This document shows, in pieces, positions 7,331 through 14,668 of a stretch of 64,000 nucleotides of DNA; the first letter of the stretch is position 1; every line of letters starts with the position of its first letter. Location: assembly GCA_030430565.1 (NCBI GenBank), contig JAUIKS010000007.1:62001-126000 (forward strand), written 5' to 3'. The notes beneath the pieces are model-generated. The model saw nothing but the letters and a program-made list of their open reading frames with translations. It did no database searches and was not told the DNA's origin. The position numbers were made by a program, and so were the translations under genes. This stretch comes from Polyangia bacterium. Lineage in GTDB: Bacteria > Myxococcota_A > Polyangia > Nannocystales > Nannocystaceae.

Positions 7331-8242
7331 ATGAGAACGAAGACGCTCTCGCTGTTCGCGGTGTTGCTGCTGACGCCCCTCGGTTGTGGGGGCGACGACG
7401 GCGACACGGATCACGACACGGACCACAATCACGACACCGATCACGATCACGAGACCGAAGGCCACTCCGGCAGCGAAGGCGACGGAGATGGGGACGGCGA
7501 CGGGGACGGCGACGGCGACGGCGATGGAGACGGCGATGGAGACGGCGATGGAGACGGCGATGGAGACGGCGACGGAGACGGCGATGGAGACGGCGACGGC
7601 GACGGAATCTGCGCTCCTGTGCCCTGTGAGGACGCGCTGATCCTCGACCTCTCGCTGCAGGACTTCGCCTCGGACGCCGCAGTCACCAGCTCGCAGGAGG
7701 GCGCCGACTGGGTGTCGACGGTCGACGCTAGCGCCGGCGGCACCCAGGGCGCGTCCATGAACCCCTGGGTCTACATGTCGTTCACCGACGCGGGTCTCGA
7801 GAAGGTCGCGATCGACGACGTGACCGCGCTCAGCTCGGGCGCGTGGGACATCGCGGCCAAGCGCTTCGGCATCCGCGTCAACAGCGGCAGCTCGGGCGCG
7901 GGCTGCGTCGGCGTCGCGGCGGTGCCGGGAGGCTACGCGGAGGTCGCGGCGGTGCCGGGCGGCACGAGCTTCGCGCCGGAGGCCTTCTACGATGATCAGT
8001 GCGCGCTGATCGAGGACGGCTCCGGGCTCCCCGGCAACCCGGCCTACAACATGTCGAGCTGGTGGGGGTACCAGGGCTGCGTCACGACCACCGGCCAGGT
8101 CTTCCTGCTCGAGCTCGCGGACGCGCGCGTCGTCAAGCTGACCGTTGAGGCCTACTACAAGGAAGGCCAGGACGGCTGCAACGAGCAGGGCACGATGGGC
8201 AGCGGCTCGGCCGAGATGACCTGGCGCTGGTCGTTCTTGTAG
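7331..8242 (+). CDS. Second HmuY-like lipoprotein with Asp/Gly repeat linker
   Basis: A 303-aa lipoprotein (lipobox PLGC, Cys about 19) followed by a His/Asp segment (HDTDHNHDTDHDHETEGH), a long Asp-Gly dipeptide repeat (about residues 50-92), and a C-terminal domain with WVYMSFTDAG, AWDIAAKRFGIRVNSGSSG and VFLLELADARVVKLTVEAYY. The spacing of the W-D-(I/L)-x-F/R-F-R and final strand motifs matches the HmuY-like family. The His/Asp stretch could bind metal or heme and the repeat could bind calcium; both are inference. The gene is divergent from hmuY with its own Fur-type box 13 bp upstream. Confidence 0.75.
   Translation: MRTKTLSLFAVLLLTPLGCGGDDGDTDHDTDHNHDTDHDHETEGHSGSEGDGDGDGDGDGDGDGDGDGDGDGDGDGDGDGDGDGDGDGDGDGICAPVPCEDALILDLSLQDFASDAAVTSSQEGADWVSTVDASAGGTQGASMNPWVYMSFTDAGLEKVAIDDVTALSSGAWDIAAKRFGIRVNSGSSGAGCVGVAAVPGGYAEVAAVPGGTSFAPEAFYDDQCALIEDGSGLPGNPAYNMSSWWGYQGCVTTTGQVFLLELADARVVKLTVEAYYKEGQDGCNEQGTMGSGSAEMTWRWSFL
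7478..7606 (+). repeat. In-frame Asp-Gly coding repeat
   Basis: Tandem six-base units (GACGGC/GATGGA variants) encoding an alternating Gly-Asp run of 43 residues. Because the unit is a multiple of three, expansion or contraction would change linker length without breaking the frame. Confidence 0.9.
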
Positions 8243-8244
8243 CG

Positions 8245-9852
8245 ATGACGCGCGCGCTCCAGCTCCTGCCCGCGTTCGCGGCGCTCCTCACGGGCCTAGC
8301 GAGCGCCGAGGCCTGGGCTCGCCCGACGGATGGCGGGGGCCTGTGGTCGTACTCCGACGAGGACCTGCTCGCGTTTCACGACAGCCCCGATGAGCGCGTC
8401 CGCGTGCACTACTCGCGCGCGGGCCCCAACGCCACGCTGCTCGCCGACGACGACGCGGACGACGTGCCCGACTTCGTCGAGCAGGTCGCGGAGACGGCCG
8501 TCGCGGCGCTTGAGCTGTACGCCGAGCTGGGCTTTCGACCGCCTGTCGCGGAGGCCACCTTTGGTCTCGAGGCGCTCGGCGGCAGCCCGGCCTTCGACAT
8601 CTACCTGCTCGACTTCCAGGGCAGCGCCGACGGGGTGTTCTCCCTCGACGCCTGCGCCGACGCGCCCCGACACTGCGCCGGCTGGTTCGCGCTCGAGAAC
8701 GACTTCGCCGGATACAGCTACCCGAGCCTCGACTACGCGGTCGACACGGTGGTCCCGCACGAGCTGTTTCACGCCGTGCAGGCGGCCTACGACGGCGCCC
8801 AGCCGGTGTGGTTCAGCGAGGGCACGGCCGTGTGGGCCCAGCGAGTGTATCTGCCCGAGTCGGCGGACTTCATCGGCAAGTGCGACGCCTACCTCGCGCT
8901 CGCGGATCGCCCGATCGACGCGCCGCCGGCGGGCCCGGTGCAGTCCTTCTCCTACGGCACGGCGCTGTTCTGGTGGTTTCTGCACGAGCGCCACGACGGC
9001 GCGCTCGACGTCGCGCTGCAGCTTGCGAGCGAGAGCCCCGACGGCGAGGACGTCGACGTGCTCGCGGGCGTGGCCGCGGCGCTCGAAGACGCGGGCGACT
9101 CCCTCGACGAGGCCTGGACCGAGTTCGCGCGGCGCAACCTCGCAACCGGCGGTCGGGATGGCCTAACAGACAGCTACGAGTTCGCCGCCCAGCTCGCGGG
9201 CGTCACGGCGGAGGAGGCGGGCGCGACGATCGACGACGCGGCGCGCTTCCAGCCGACCGCGGCGAGCTACTACCGCCTCGACCACGGCGGCGGCCCGCTC
9301 GCGGCGGGCGTCGACACAGCTGACGATCGTCTGCGTTTCTCGCTCCACCCCGTCGTCGATGGACAGGGCGATGGGCCCGTGGAGCCGGCGGTGCTCGAGT
9401 GGCGCGCGGACGTGACAGGCCTGGTCTCGCTCGGCGACTATCCGCCCGGGGGCTACTGGGTGGTCGGCACGCTCCCCGTGATCGCGGAGGCGTCCGCGAA
9501 GACGCGCCTGTGCCTCGGATCAGAAGCGTTCGTGGACGAGTGCTTCCCGCCCGAGGACACCACGACCGTCGGCGGTGACGACGACGATGATGATGACGAC
9601 ACCGAAGACCCGATGAGCGACTCGGATACAGATGCGCCCGACTCCGACACGTCTGCAGGCGTCGGTGAGGGCCGAGACGGCCAGGGATGCGCCTGTGCAT
9701 CGGGACAAGGTACGTCACCGCCCCTCGCCGCCTACGCGGGCTTGTTGTTGCTAGCTCTGCTGCTGGAGCGGCGACGACCCGGACGAGACCCAGGGGCTGC
9801 GGATCATGCTCGCCAGCCACTTCAAGTGGAACACCAACAAGCCGATCGGTGA
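8245..9852 (+). CDS. Exported zinc metalloprotease, MXAN_6640-like, with MYXO-CTERM-type tail
   Basis: A 535-aa secreted protein. It has an N-terminal signal peptide ending near ASAEAWA, then a segment DDDADDVPDFVEQVAETAV typical of the myxobacterial MXAN_6640 family. The metzincin/gluzincin-like motif HELFHAVQ is at residues 172-179, with a downstream WFSEGTAVW that supplies the third ligand (Glu). An Asp-rich linker (DDDDDDDTED) leads to GCACASGQG, a hydrophobic helix and an Arg cluster: a cell-surface sorting tail. It begins two bases after the HmuY-like stop, so they form one operon under the Fur-type box. Release of heme from proteins is an attractive inferred role. The last 25 or so residues after the Arg cluster look foreign; see the remnant at 9782. 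Confidence 0.8.
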   Translation: MTRALQLLPAFAALLTGLASAEAWARPTDGGGLWSYSDEDLLAFHDSPDERVRVHYSRAGPNATLLADDDADDVPDFVEQVAETAVAALELYAELGFRPPVAEATFGLEALGGSPAFDIYLLDFQGSADGVFSLDACADAPRHCAGWFALENDFAGYSYPSLDYAVDTVVPHELFHAVQAAYDGAQPVWFSEGTAVWAQRVYLPESADFIGKCDAYLALADRPIDAPPAGPVQSFSYGTALFWWFLHERHDGALDVALQLASESPDGEDVDVLAGVAAALEDAGDSLDEAWTEFARRNLATGGRDGLTDSYEFAAQLAGVTAEEAGATIDDAARFQPTAASYYRLDHGGGPLAAGVDTADDRLRFSLHPVVDGQGDGPVEPAVLEWRADVTGLVSLGDYPPGGYWVVGTLPVIAEASAKTRLCLGSEAFVDECFPPEDTTTVGGDDDDDDDDTEDPMSDSDTDAPDSDTSAGVGEGRDGQGCACASGQGTSPPLAAYAGLLLLALLLERRRPGRDPGAADHARQPLQVEHQQADR

Positions 9853-9880
9853 CGGTCGAACGTCGAGGACGGCACGCTAG
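9782..9880 (+). pseudogene. Possible gene remnant fused to the protease 3' end
   Basis: In the frame shifted from the protease, this stretch reads DETQGLRIMLASHFKWNTN followed by KPIGDGRTSRTAR and a TAG. This is a well-composed peptide, whereas the protease frame here reads as low-quality Arg/Gln-rich sequence beyond a point where sorting tails normally stop. It may be the 3' end of another gene joined by deletion, or a coincidence. I do not recognise the parent family. Confidence 0.25.
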
Positions 9881-9916
9881 CCGCCGCGCCGCGCGGAGGT
9901 GTTGTAGAGTCCGCGC

Positions 9917-10489
9917 ATGTCCTCGCGCGTTCGCGTCTACATCGCCACCTCGCTCGACGGCTTCATCGCCGGGCTCGATGATGACCTCTCGTGGCTGCCG
10001 CAGCCGGGCGGCGAGGAGCCCTCCGACGCTGGCTACGCCGAGTTCTTCGCCCAGATCGGCGCGATGTTGATGGGCCGGCGGACCTACGAGGTCGTCGCCG
10101 GTTTTGAGGGTCCCTGGCCCTACGGAGACACGCCGGTGCTCGTCGCCACGCGCCGCAAGCTCGAGTCGCCCGAGCCGACGGTGCGGGCGGTGTCGGGCGG
10201 CATCGAGCAGATCGTCGCGGAGGCGCGCGCGGCCGCGGGCGCGCGCGACGTCTACCTCGACGGCGGCGCGTTGATCCGCTCGGCGCTCGACGCCGGGCTC
10301 GTCGACGAGCTGACGATCAGCGTCGCCTCGGTGATCCTCGGCGCCGGCATCCCCTTGTTCGCGGGCGCGTCGCGACGCCACGCGCTCGAGCTGATCGAGA
10401 GCCGCAGCATCGGCGCGGGGATGGTGCAGATGACTTATCGGCCGACATCGAGCGCGGCGAGCTCCTCGCGCAGCGTCCCCTCGAGCTGA
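9917..10489 (+). CDS. Dihydrofolate reductase family protein (RibD C-terminal-like)
   Basis: A 190-aa cytosolic protein with the RibD_C/DHFR-like fold: VRVYIATSLDGFIAG at the N-terminus, MLMGRRTYEVVAGFEGPWPYGD, VYLDGGALIRSALDAGLVDELTISVASVILGAGIPLF, and a C-terminal Ser-rich extension. These YyaP/YwjB-like proteins are NADPH-binding reductases of mostly unknown substrate. The gene ends 55 bp inside the convergent gene at 10435, and the overlapping Ser-rich tail is probably not functionally important. Confidence 0.85.
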   Translation: MSSRVRVYIATSLDGFIAGLDDDLSWLPQPGGEEPSDAGYAEFFAQIGAMLMGRRTYEVVAGFEGPWPYGDTPVLVATRRKLESPEPTVRAVSGGIEQIVAEARAAAGARDVYLDGGALIRSALDAGLVDELTISVASVILGAGIPLFAGASRRHALELIESRSIGAGMVQMTYRPTSSAASSSRSVPSS

Positions 10490-10947
10490 TCGAGGTGGGC
10501 CCGCAGCGCCGCCCGCTCGCCCTCGCGGACGAGCTCGCCGACGCGCCCGTAGGCGGTCTGCGGGTGGGCGCAGGAGCGCTCCCCCTGACGCCGGCCGATC
10601 GGGCAGCGCGCGCACTCAAAGGCGACGTGCTCGCACAGCGAGGCCGCGCAGACGAGCGGGTCGAAGCCTCGCGGCCAGTCCTCGGCGTTCCACACATCGC
10701 CTGTCTCATGAACCATGCGAACGAGACGGGCCCAGCGCGCGTCGTCCTCGAGCTCGACTCGAAGGCCCGCGAGCTGCTCCAGCGCGCCGCGCAGCGCCGC
10801 CCGCGAGTCACCGCCGCGCTCTCGGAAGCGCTGGCGTACGCGTCGCGCCGGCAGCAGGCGCGGGTCCACAGGTCCCCGCGCGCCGGCGTCACCGGCGGTG
10901 ACGAGGGCGTCGACGCGCGCGCGCAGCCGCTTCAACAGCTTCATCAC
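10435..10947 (-). CDS. Cys-rich hypothetical protein downstream of OsmC-like gene
   Basis: A 170-aa protein I do not recognise. It has a basic N-terminal helix, a central region LVRMVHETGDVWNAEDWPRGFDPL and a cysteine cluster CAASLCEH / FECARCPIGR / SCAHP that could bind a metal, then a helical C-terminus. It follows the OsmC-like gene on the same strand with only 12 bp between, so co-transcription is likely; this links it to redox or metal stress by context only. Confidence 0.6.
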   Translation of the reverse strand: MMKLLKRLRARVDALVTAGDAGARGPVDPRLLPARRVRQRFRERGGDSRAALRGALEQLAGLRVELEDDARWARLVRMVHETGDVWNAEDWPRGFDPLVCAASLCEHVAFECARCPIGRRQGERSCAHPQTAYGRVGELVREGERAALRAHLDQLEGTLREELAALDVGR

Positions 10948-10959
10948 AGGTCGCGCTCG

Positions 10960-11424
10960 TCAGCTCTCTCGCAGGCTCGTCGTGATCGCGATCGCGGCCT
11001 CGAGCGAGCGGTAGACCGGGCAGCCGCGGGCGTGGAAGCCGTGGACTTTCTCGACGGTCGCGCGCCGCTCGTCCGTGATCGTCAGCCCGCGGTACTCCAC
11101 GTGGATCCGCTTGATGATCAGCACGCCGCCCTCCTTCTCGACCTCACCGCGCGCGCGTCCCACCAGACCGGTGGGATCGATCCGCCGGGCCGCGAGGGCG
11201 CCGGCGAACGTGCCGGTGAGTCAACCAGCGGTCGCCGCGATGACGTGGTCGATCGTCGTCGCGTGGACCGGCGCGGAGTCGGGCGCGACGCCGTAGTGCG
11301 CCGCGATCGCGCCGTGAACGCTGTAGTAGGTCGGCTCGGAGTTTCCAGGGATCGACGCGCGGCGCACCGGCCCGCCGACGCGCTCGATCGTGACGTTGGA
11401 GACGTAAACAGGAGACGTCATCAC
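10960..11424 (-). CDS. OsmC-like peroxiredoxin-family protein with in-frame TGA (probable selenocysteine)
   Basis: Read through one TGA (11221-11223) this is a single 154-aa OsmC/Ohr-like protein; 465 bases, all in one frame. N-terminal part: SPVYVSNVTIERVGG, YYSVHGAIAAHYGV, TTIDHVIAATAG, then the TGA, then LTGTFAGALAARRIDPTGL. C-terminal part: VLIIKRIHVEYRGLTIT and the second cysteine motif GFHARGCPVYRSLEAAI. In this family the residue at the TGA, in the long central helix, is the peroxidatic Cys, and the later CPVYRSL-type Cys is its partner. The TGA therefore replaces exactly the catalytic Cys, and the coding pattern continues undisturbed. The function would be reduction of organic hydroperoxides. 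A single nonsense mutation (TGC/TGT to TGA) or a sequencing error is the alternative. Confidence 0.72.
11184..11205 (-). promoter_or_regulatory. Candidate bacterial SECIS hairpin
   Basis: On the minus-strand mRNA, arms GCCGGCGCC (11205-11197) and GGCCCGGC (11191-11184) pair with one bulged C around a five-base loop CUCGC, giving eight G:C pairs. The loop starts 24 nt after the UGA, within the distance range seen for bacterial SECIS elements. The G is at the fourth loop position, not among the first two as in the common consensus, so the call is tentative. GC-rich sequence makes hairpins easy to find. Confidence 0.4.
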
Positions 11425-11497
11425 GCGCCAGTATACCCCGCTCGCGCGCTACGAGCTCCGCGTTGACTTCGTATGTCGCGTCATCGACGATCCGCAT

Positions 11498-13249
11498 ATG
11501 CACTGGCTCCTCGACCGCTCGCGCGCTGTCCTCCTCACGAGCGGTTCGCTCGCCCTCGGGCTCGGGGCGTGTGGTGACAGCGACGGCGGGACCGCGAGCG
11601 ACGCGGGCTCCTCGACGGCGGCGACGGCGACGCCGACCGCGACCGCTGGCGGGTCGACGCAGACCAGCGCGTCGAGCGGGGTCGGCACGGCCACGGGCAC
11701 CGCCGGGGGCGGCACGACGACCGGCAGCACCACGGGCGCGTCGACCAGCGCCGGCACGGCGCTCACCGGCGGGATCAAGTTCGACGTGGGCGATAACGAC
11801 GACATGGGCGACACCGGGCGGCCGGTCGACATGTGCAAGGTCGTCGACAACATGGACGCGGTGGGCGACTGCGAGGAGGAGGCGCCGCCCGACAGCTTCG
11901 CGCCCGAGGTCGAGTGGAGCTTCACCGACCCCGGCGAGCCCTACAGCTACGTGACGCCGCTCGTCGCCAACCTCACCGACGACGACGACAACGGCGAGAT
12001 CGACCTGTGCGACATCCCCGACGTGATCGCGGTGTTCGGCGTCAACCCCAGCTCCCCGGGCTCGGTCGGGCACGTCTACGTGCTCGACGGCGAGACCGGC
12101 GCGGTGCACTTCGTGACCGCCGACGCCGTCGACGGCACCTTCACCCCGGCGATCGGCGACATCGACAACGACGGCGTCGCCGAGATCGTCACCGCGACCC
12201 CGGGCGGCGCGATGATCGCGTTTGAGCACGACGGGACCAAGAAGTGGGAGAAGCCCGCGACCTGGCAGATCGGGCAGCTCTACAACCAGGACCTGCGCTA
12301 CTCCTGCGCCGCCGCGCTCGCCGATCTCGACGCCGACGGCGACGTCGAGATCATCGCGGCCAACAACCTCTTCGATCACAACGGCGACCTGATCACGACG
12401 CTCCCGCAGGTCGCGGGCCAGTGGGGCGCGACGACGGCCGCGGACCTCGACGACGACGGCGACCTCGAGGTCGTGCTCGGGCACGCCGCGTATCACCACG
12501 ACGGCTCGCAGTACTACCTCACCAACCTTAAGGCCGGGTATCCGCAGGTCGCCGACCTCGACGGCGACGGGCTCCCGGAGATCCTGCTGACGACCGTCAA
12601 CGGCGTCTCGCTGCTCGAGCACGACGGCACCATCGTCTATCAGGATCTGCGCCCGACGGGCGACCCGCCCGGCGGGACCAACTGGCACAGGCCCGCGACC
12701 ATCCACGACTTCGACGGCGACGGCGAGCCGGAGTTCGCCGTCAGCTCGGCCAATAACTACACGGTCTACGAGAGCGACGCGACGATCGTCTGGCAGGCGC
12801 CCATCTCCGACCTCTCGGGGATCGCGGCCGGGACCGCGTTCGACTTCCTCGGCGACGGCGTGGCCGAGGCGATGTACGCCGACGAGCAGACGCTCTACGT
12901 GTTCGACGGCGCCGGCGCGCCGCTGCTGACGGTCTCGCGCAAGAGCGGCACGCTCAGCGAGTACCCGACGGTCGCTGACATCGACAACGACGGCTCGGCC
13001 GAGATCCTGGTGGTTTCGAACGGGCACCTCGGCGGCGGCGACCCGGGGATCCAGGTGTTCCGCGACGTCGAGGAGCGCTGGATCCAGGCCCGGCGGATCT
13101 GGAATCAGCACGCCTATCACGTCACGAACGTGCGCGAGGACGGCACGATCCCGACGGTCGAGCCGCAGAGCTGGAAGCTCAACAACACCTTCCGAACCAA
13201 CGCGCAGATCGAGGGCGGCGGGATCTGCATCCCGGTCCCGCCCGGCTGA
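11498..13249 (+). CDS. FG-GAP/VCBS repeat lipoprotein
   Basis: A 583-aa exported lipoprotein. A signal peptide with lipobox GLGAC (Cys about 25) is followed by a long Ser/Thr/Gly/Ala linker. The rest is a beta-propeller built of integrin-like FG-GAP repeats with calcium loops: TPAIGDIDNDGVAEIVTAT, AALADLDADGDVEIIAAN, TAADLDDDGDLEVVLGH, QVADLDGDGLPEILLTT, IHDFDGDGEPEFAVSS and TVADIDNDGSAEILVVSN. The C-terminus (RRIWNQHAYHVTNV, PQSWKLNNTFRTNAQ) is a block that recurs in such myxobacterial proteins. Likely surface binding or adhesion; the ligand is unknown. Confidence 0.85.
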   Translation: MHWLLDRSRAVLLTSGSLALGLGACGDSDGGTASDAGSSTAATATPTATAGGSTQTSASSGVGTATGTAGGGTTTGSTTGASTSAGTALTGGIKFDVGDNDDMGDTGRPVDMCKVVDNMDAVGDCEEEAPPDSFAPEVEWSFTDPGEPYSYVTPLVANLTDDDDNGEIDLCDIPDVIAVFGVNPSSPGSVGHVYVLDGETGAVHFVTADAVDGTFTPAIGDIDNDGVAEIVTATPGGAMIAFEHDGTKKWEKPATWQIGQLYNQDLRYSCAAALADLDADGDVEIIAANNLFDHNGDLITTLPQVAGQWGATTAADLDDDGDLEVVLGHAAYHHDGSQYYLTNLKAGYPQVADLDGDGLPEILLTTVNGVSLLEHDGTIVYQDLRPTGDPPGGTNWHRPATIHDFDGDGEPEFAVSSANNYTVYESDATIVWQAPISDLSGIAAGTAFDFLGDGVAEAMYADEQTLYVFDGAGAPLLTVSRKSGTLSEYPTVADIDNDGSAEILVVSNGHLGGGDPGIQVFRDVEERWIQARRIWNQHAYHVTNVREDGTIPTVEPQSWKLNNTFRTNAQIEGGGICIPVPPG

Positions 13250-13313
13250 GCACAGCGGGTGGCCGCGCCGCGCGTCGACCGCGCCAGGACGACGCCCTGA
13301 CGCCAGCGAGTCG

Positions 13314-13333
13314 ACATGTCATTATGGTCATGT
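13314..13333. promoter_or_regulatory. Dispersed dyad ACATG-N10-CATGT (copy 1)
   Basis: ACATGTCATTATGGTCATGT, AT-rich in a GC-rich setting, in the 92-bp gap between convergent genes. One of about nine copies of the same motif in the window; function unknown. Confidence 0.55.
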
Positions 13334-13341
13334 TTTATAGG

Positions 13342-14586
13342 TCACCGCGCGCCGCCGCGACGCCGACGTGTCCAGGCGAGCAGCGAGAGCGCCGCGAGAC
13401 CCCACGCGGGCGGGGCGCGCCCGGTCCGGCTCGAGCACGCGCAGGACCGCGTCGGCTCCCGGCAGTAGGCCGACGGCACAAACGGCTCTTCGTCGTCGGC
13501 CTCGACCGGCGCGCGCTCCCACACCAGCTCGATCGAGGCGGAAGCCTGGCCGATCGCCGCCGAGATCGTCGCGCTGCGCTCTCTCGCGCGGCCGGTGGGG
13601 GGCGGCTCGCAGGCGTCGGCGGCCGCGATCAAGTCGCCGATCAACGGAGCGCTCGGCGGCGGCGGCGGATCGCTGAGCGGATCGGGGGTGAGCGCGAGCT
13701 CGCCGCGGGTGAGCTCCCACTCGACCGGCGCGCCGTAGAGCACGCGCCCCTCCGCGTCTCGGACCACCGCGCGCACGGCCTCGGGGACGAGGCTGTCCCC
13801 GGACTGCGTGATGATCGGGAACAGCTCGAGCGTCGCGGCCTCGGAGGCGGTCGCCGCTTCGAAGGGGCCGAGCGTGAAGCCGCCTTGGGACGCACCGACG
13901 CGCGCGGTGATCGAGAACGGATCGGCGGCAGGGGGATCGAGCTGCACGTTGTCACCTTGGAGCTCGAGGGGCTGACCGTCCCGCTCGAGCTCCACCGCGT
14001 CGTCGGTCCAGTACAGCCCCGCCCCGGCCGCGTCTGAGAACTCGAGCGCCATCGCGCTCGCGCCGACCAGGCGAAACGGGCCGGCGCTCGGCGGCGGGAG
14101 CTCGGCGTCGACCTGGACGGGGGCCCCGTCCGCGAAGGCGCGATCGAGGCGAAAGTAGTCGAGCTGGGCGCTCGCGGGCTCGGTGACCGCGAAGCGCAGC
14201 GAGTCATCCGCGAGCGGCTCGACCGCGAGGCCGAAGGGACACGTCTGGCTGCTCATGCGGAGCACGGCGAGGCCCGACGCGTCTTCGAATTGGATGCAGT
14301 CGTCCGCGTCGATGAGCGCGGGGCCCTCGGCGGACAGCGCGAAGCAGTCGTCGAAGTCCGACTGCTCGACATCGACAGAGAGCATCCGCGTGATCTGGGG
14401 ACAGAAGCGGCTCCCCGCGACCACGGCGTCTCCGGACTCGAAGCCGCTGAGCACCTCGCCGCGCCCGCGAAACGGGTTGTGGAACTCGAGCTGTTCCTCG
14501 TCCGAGACGAGCGGATCGCAGCCGCTGGCGACCAGAGAGGCCGCGCCCAAGGTGGCGCGCATCAACGCGCGGATCCAGCTTCGCAT
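13342..14586 (-). CDS. Surface lipoprotein with MYXO-CTERM-type tail
   Basis: A 414-aa protein I cannot assign to a family. The start is placed at the ATG 14584-14586, which gives a proper signal peptide MRSWIRALMRATLGAASLVASGC with a lipobox; a longer in-frame start at 14634 would spoil it. The body is beta-rich and acidic with paired cysteines (FCPQITRML, DDCFALS, DDCIQF, TCPFGLA). The C-terminus CACSSRTGRAPPAWGLAALSLLAWTRRRRGGAR has the Cys / hydrophobic / Arg-cluster pattern of a sorting tail. Having both an N-terminal lipobox and a C-terminal tail is notable, though seen in this lineage. Confidence 0.7.
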   Translation of the reverse strand: MRSWIRALMRATLGAASLVASGCDPLVSDEEQLEFHNPFRGRGEVLSGFESGDAVVAGSRFCPQITRMLSVDVEQSDFDDCFALSAEGPALIDADDCIQFEDASGLAVLRMSSQTCPFGLAVEPLADDSLRFAVTEPASAQLDYFRLDRAFADGAPVQVDAELPPPSAGPFRLVGASAMALEFSDAAGAGLYWTDDAVELERDGQPLELQGDNVQLDPPAADPFSITARVGASQGGFTLGPFEAATASEAATLELFPIITQSGDSLVPEAVRAVVRDAEGRVLYGAPVEWELTRGELALTPDPLSDPPPPPSAPLIGDLIAAADACEPPPTGRARERSATISAAIGQASASIELVWERAPVEADDEEPFVPSAYCREPTRSCACSSRTGRAPPAWGLAALSLLAWTRRRRGGAR

Positions 14587-14668
14587 ACCCAAACCGTAGC
14601 AAACGCGCCGACGCTGCGGTGAGTCGTTCTTCACCCGCCGCTGCGGGCTGAAGGACGTCGGGCGGCGG

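Noticed and set aside
7447..7758. Ser-Pro repeat protein on the minus strand
   Set aside because: Antisense shadow of the Gly-Asp repeat.
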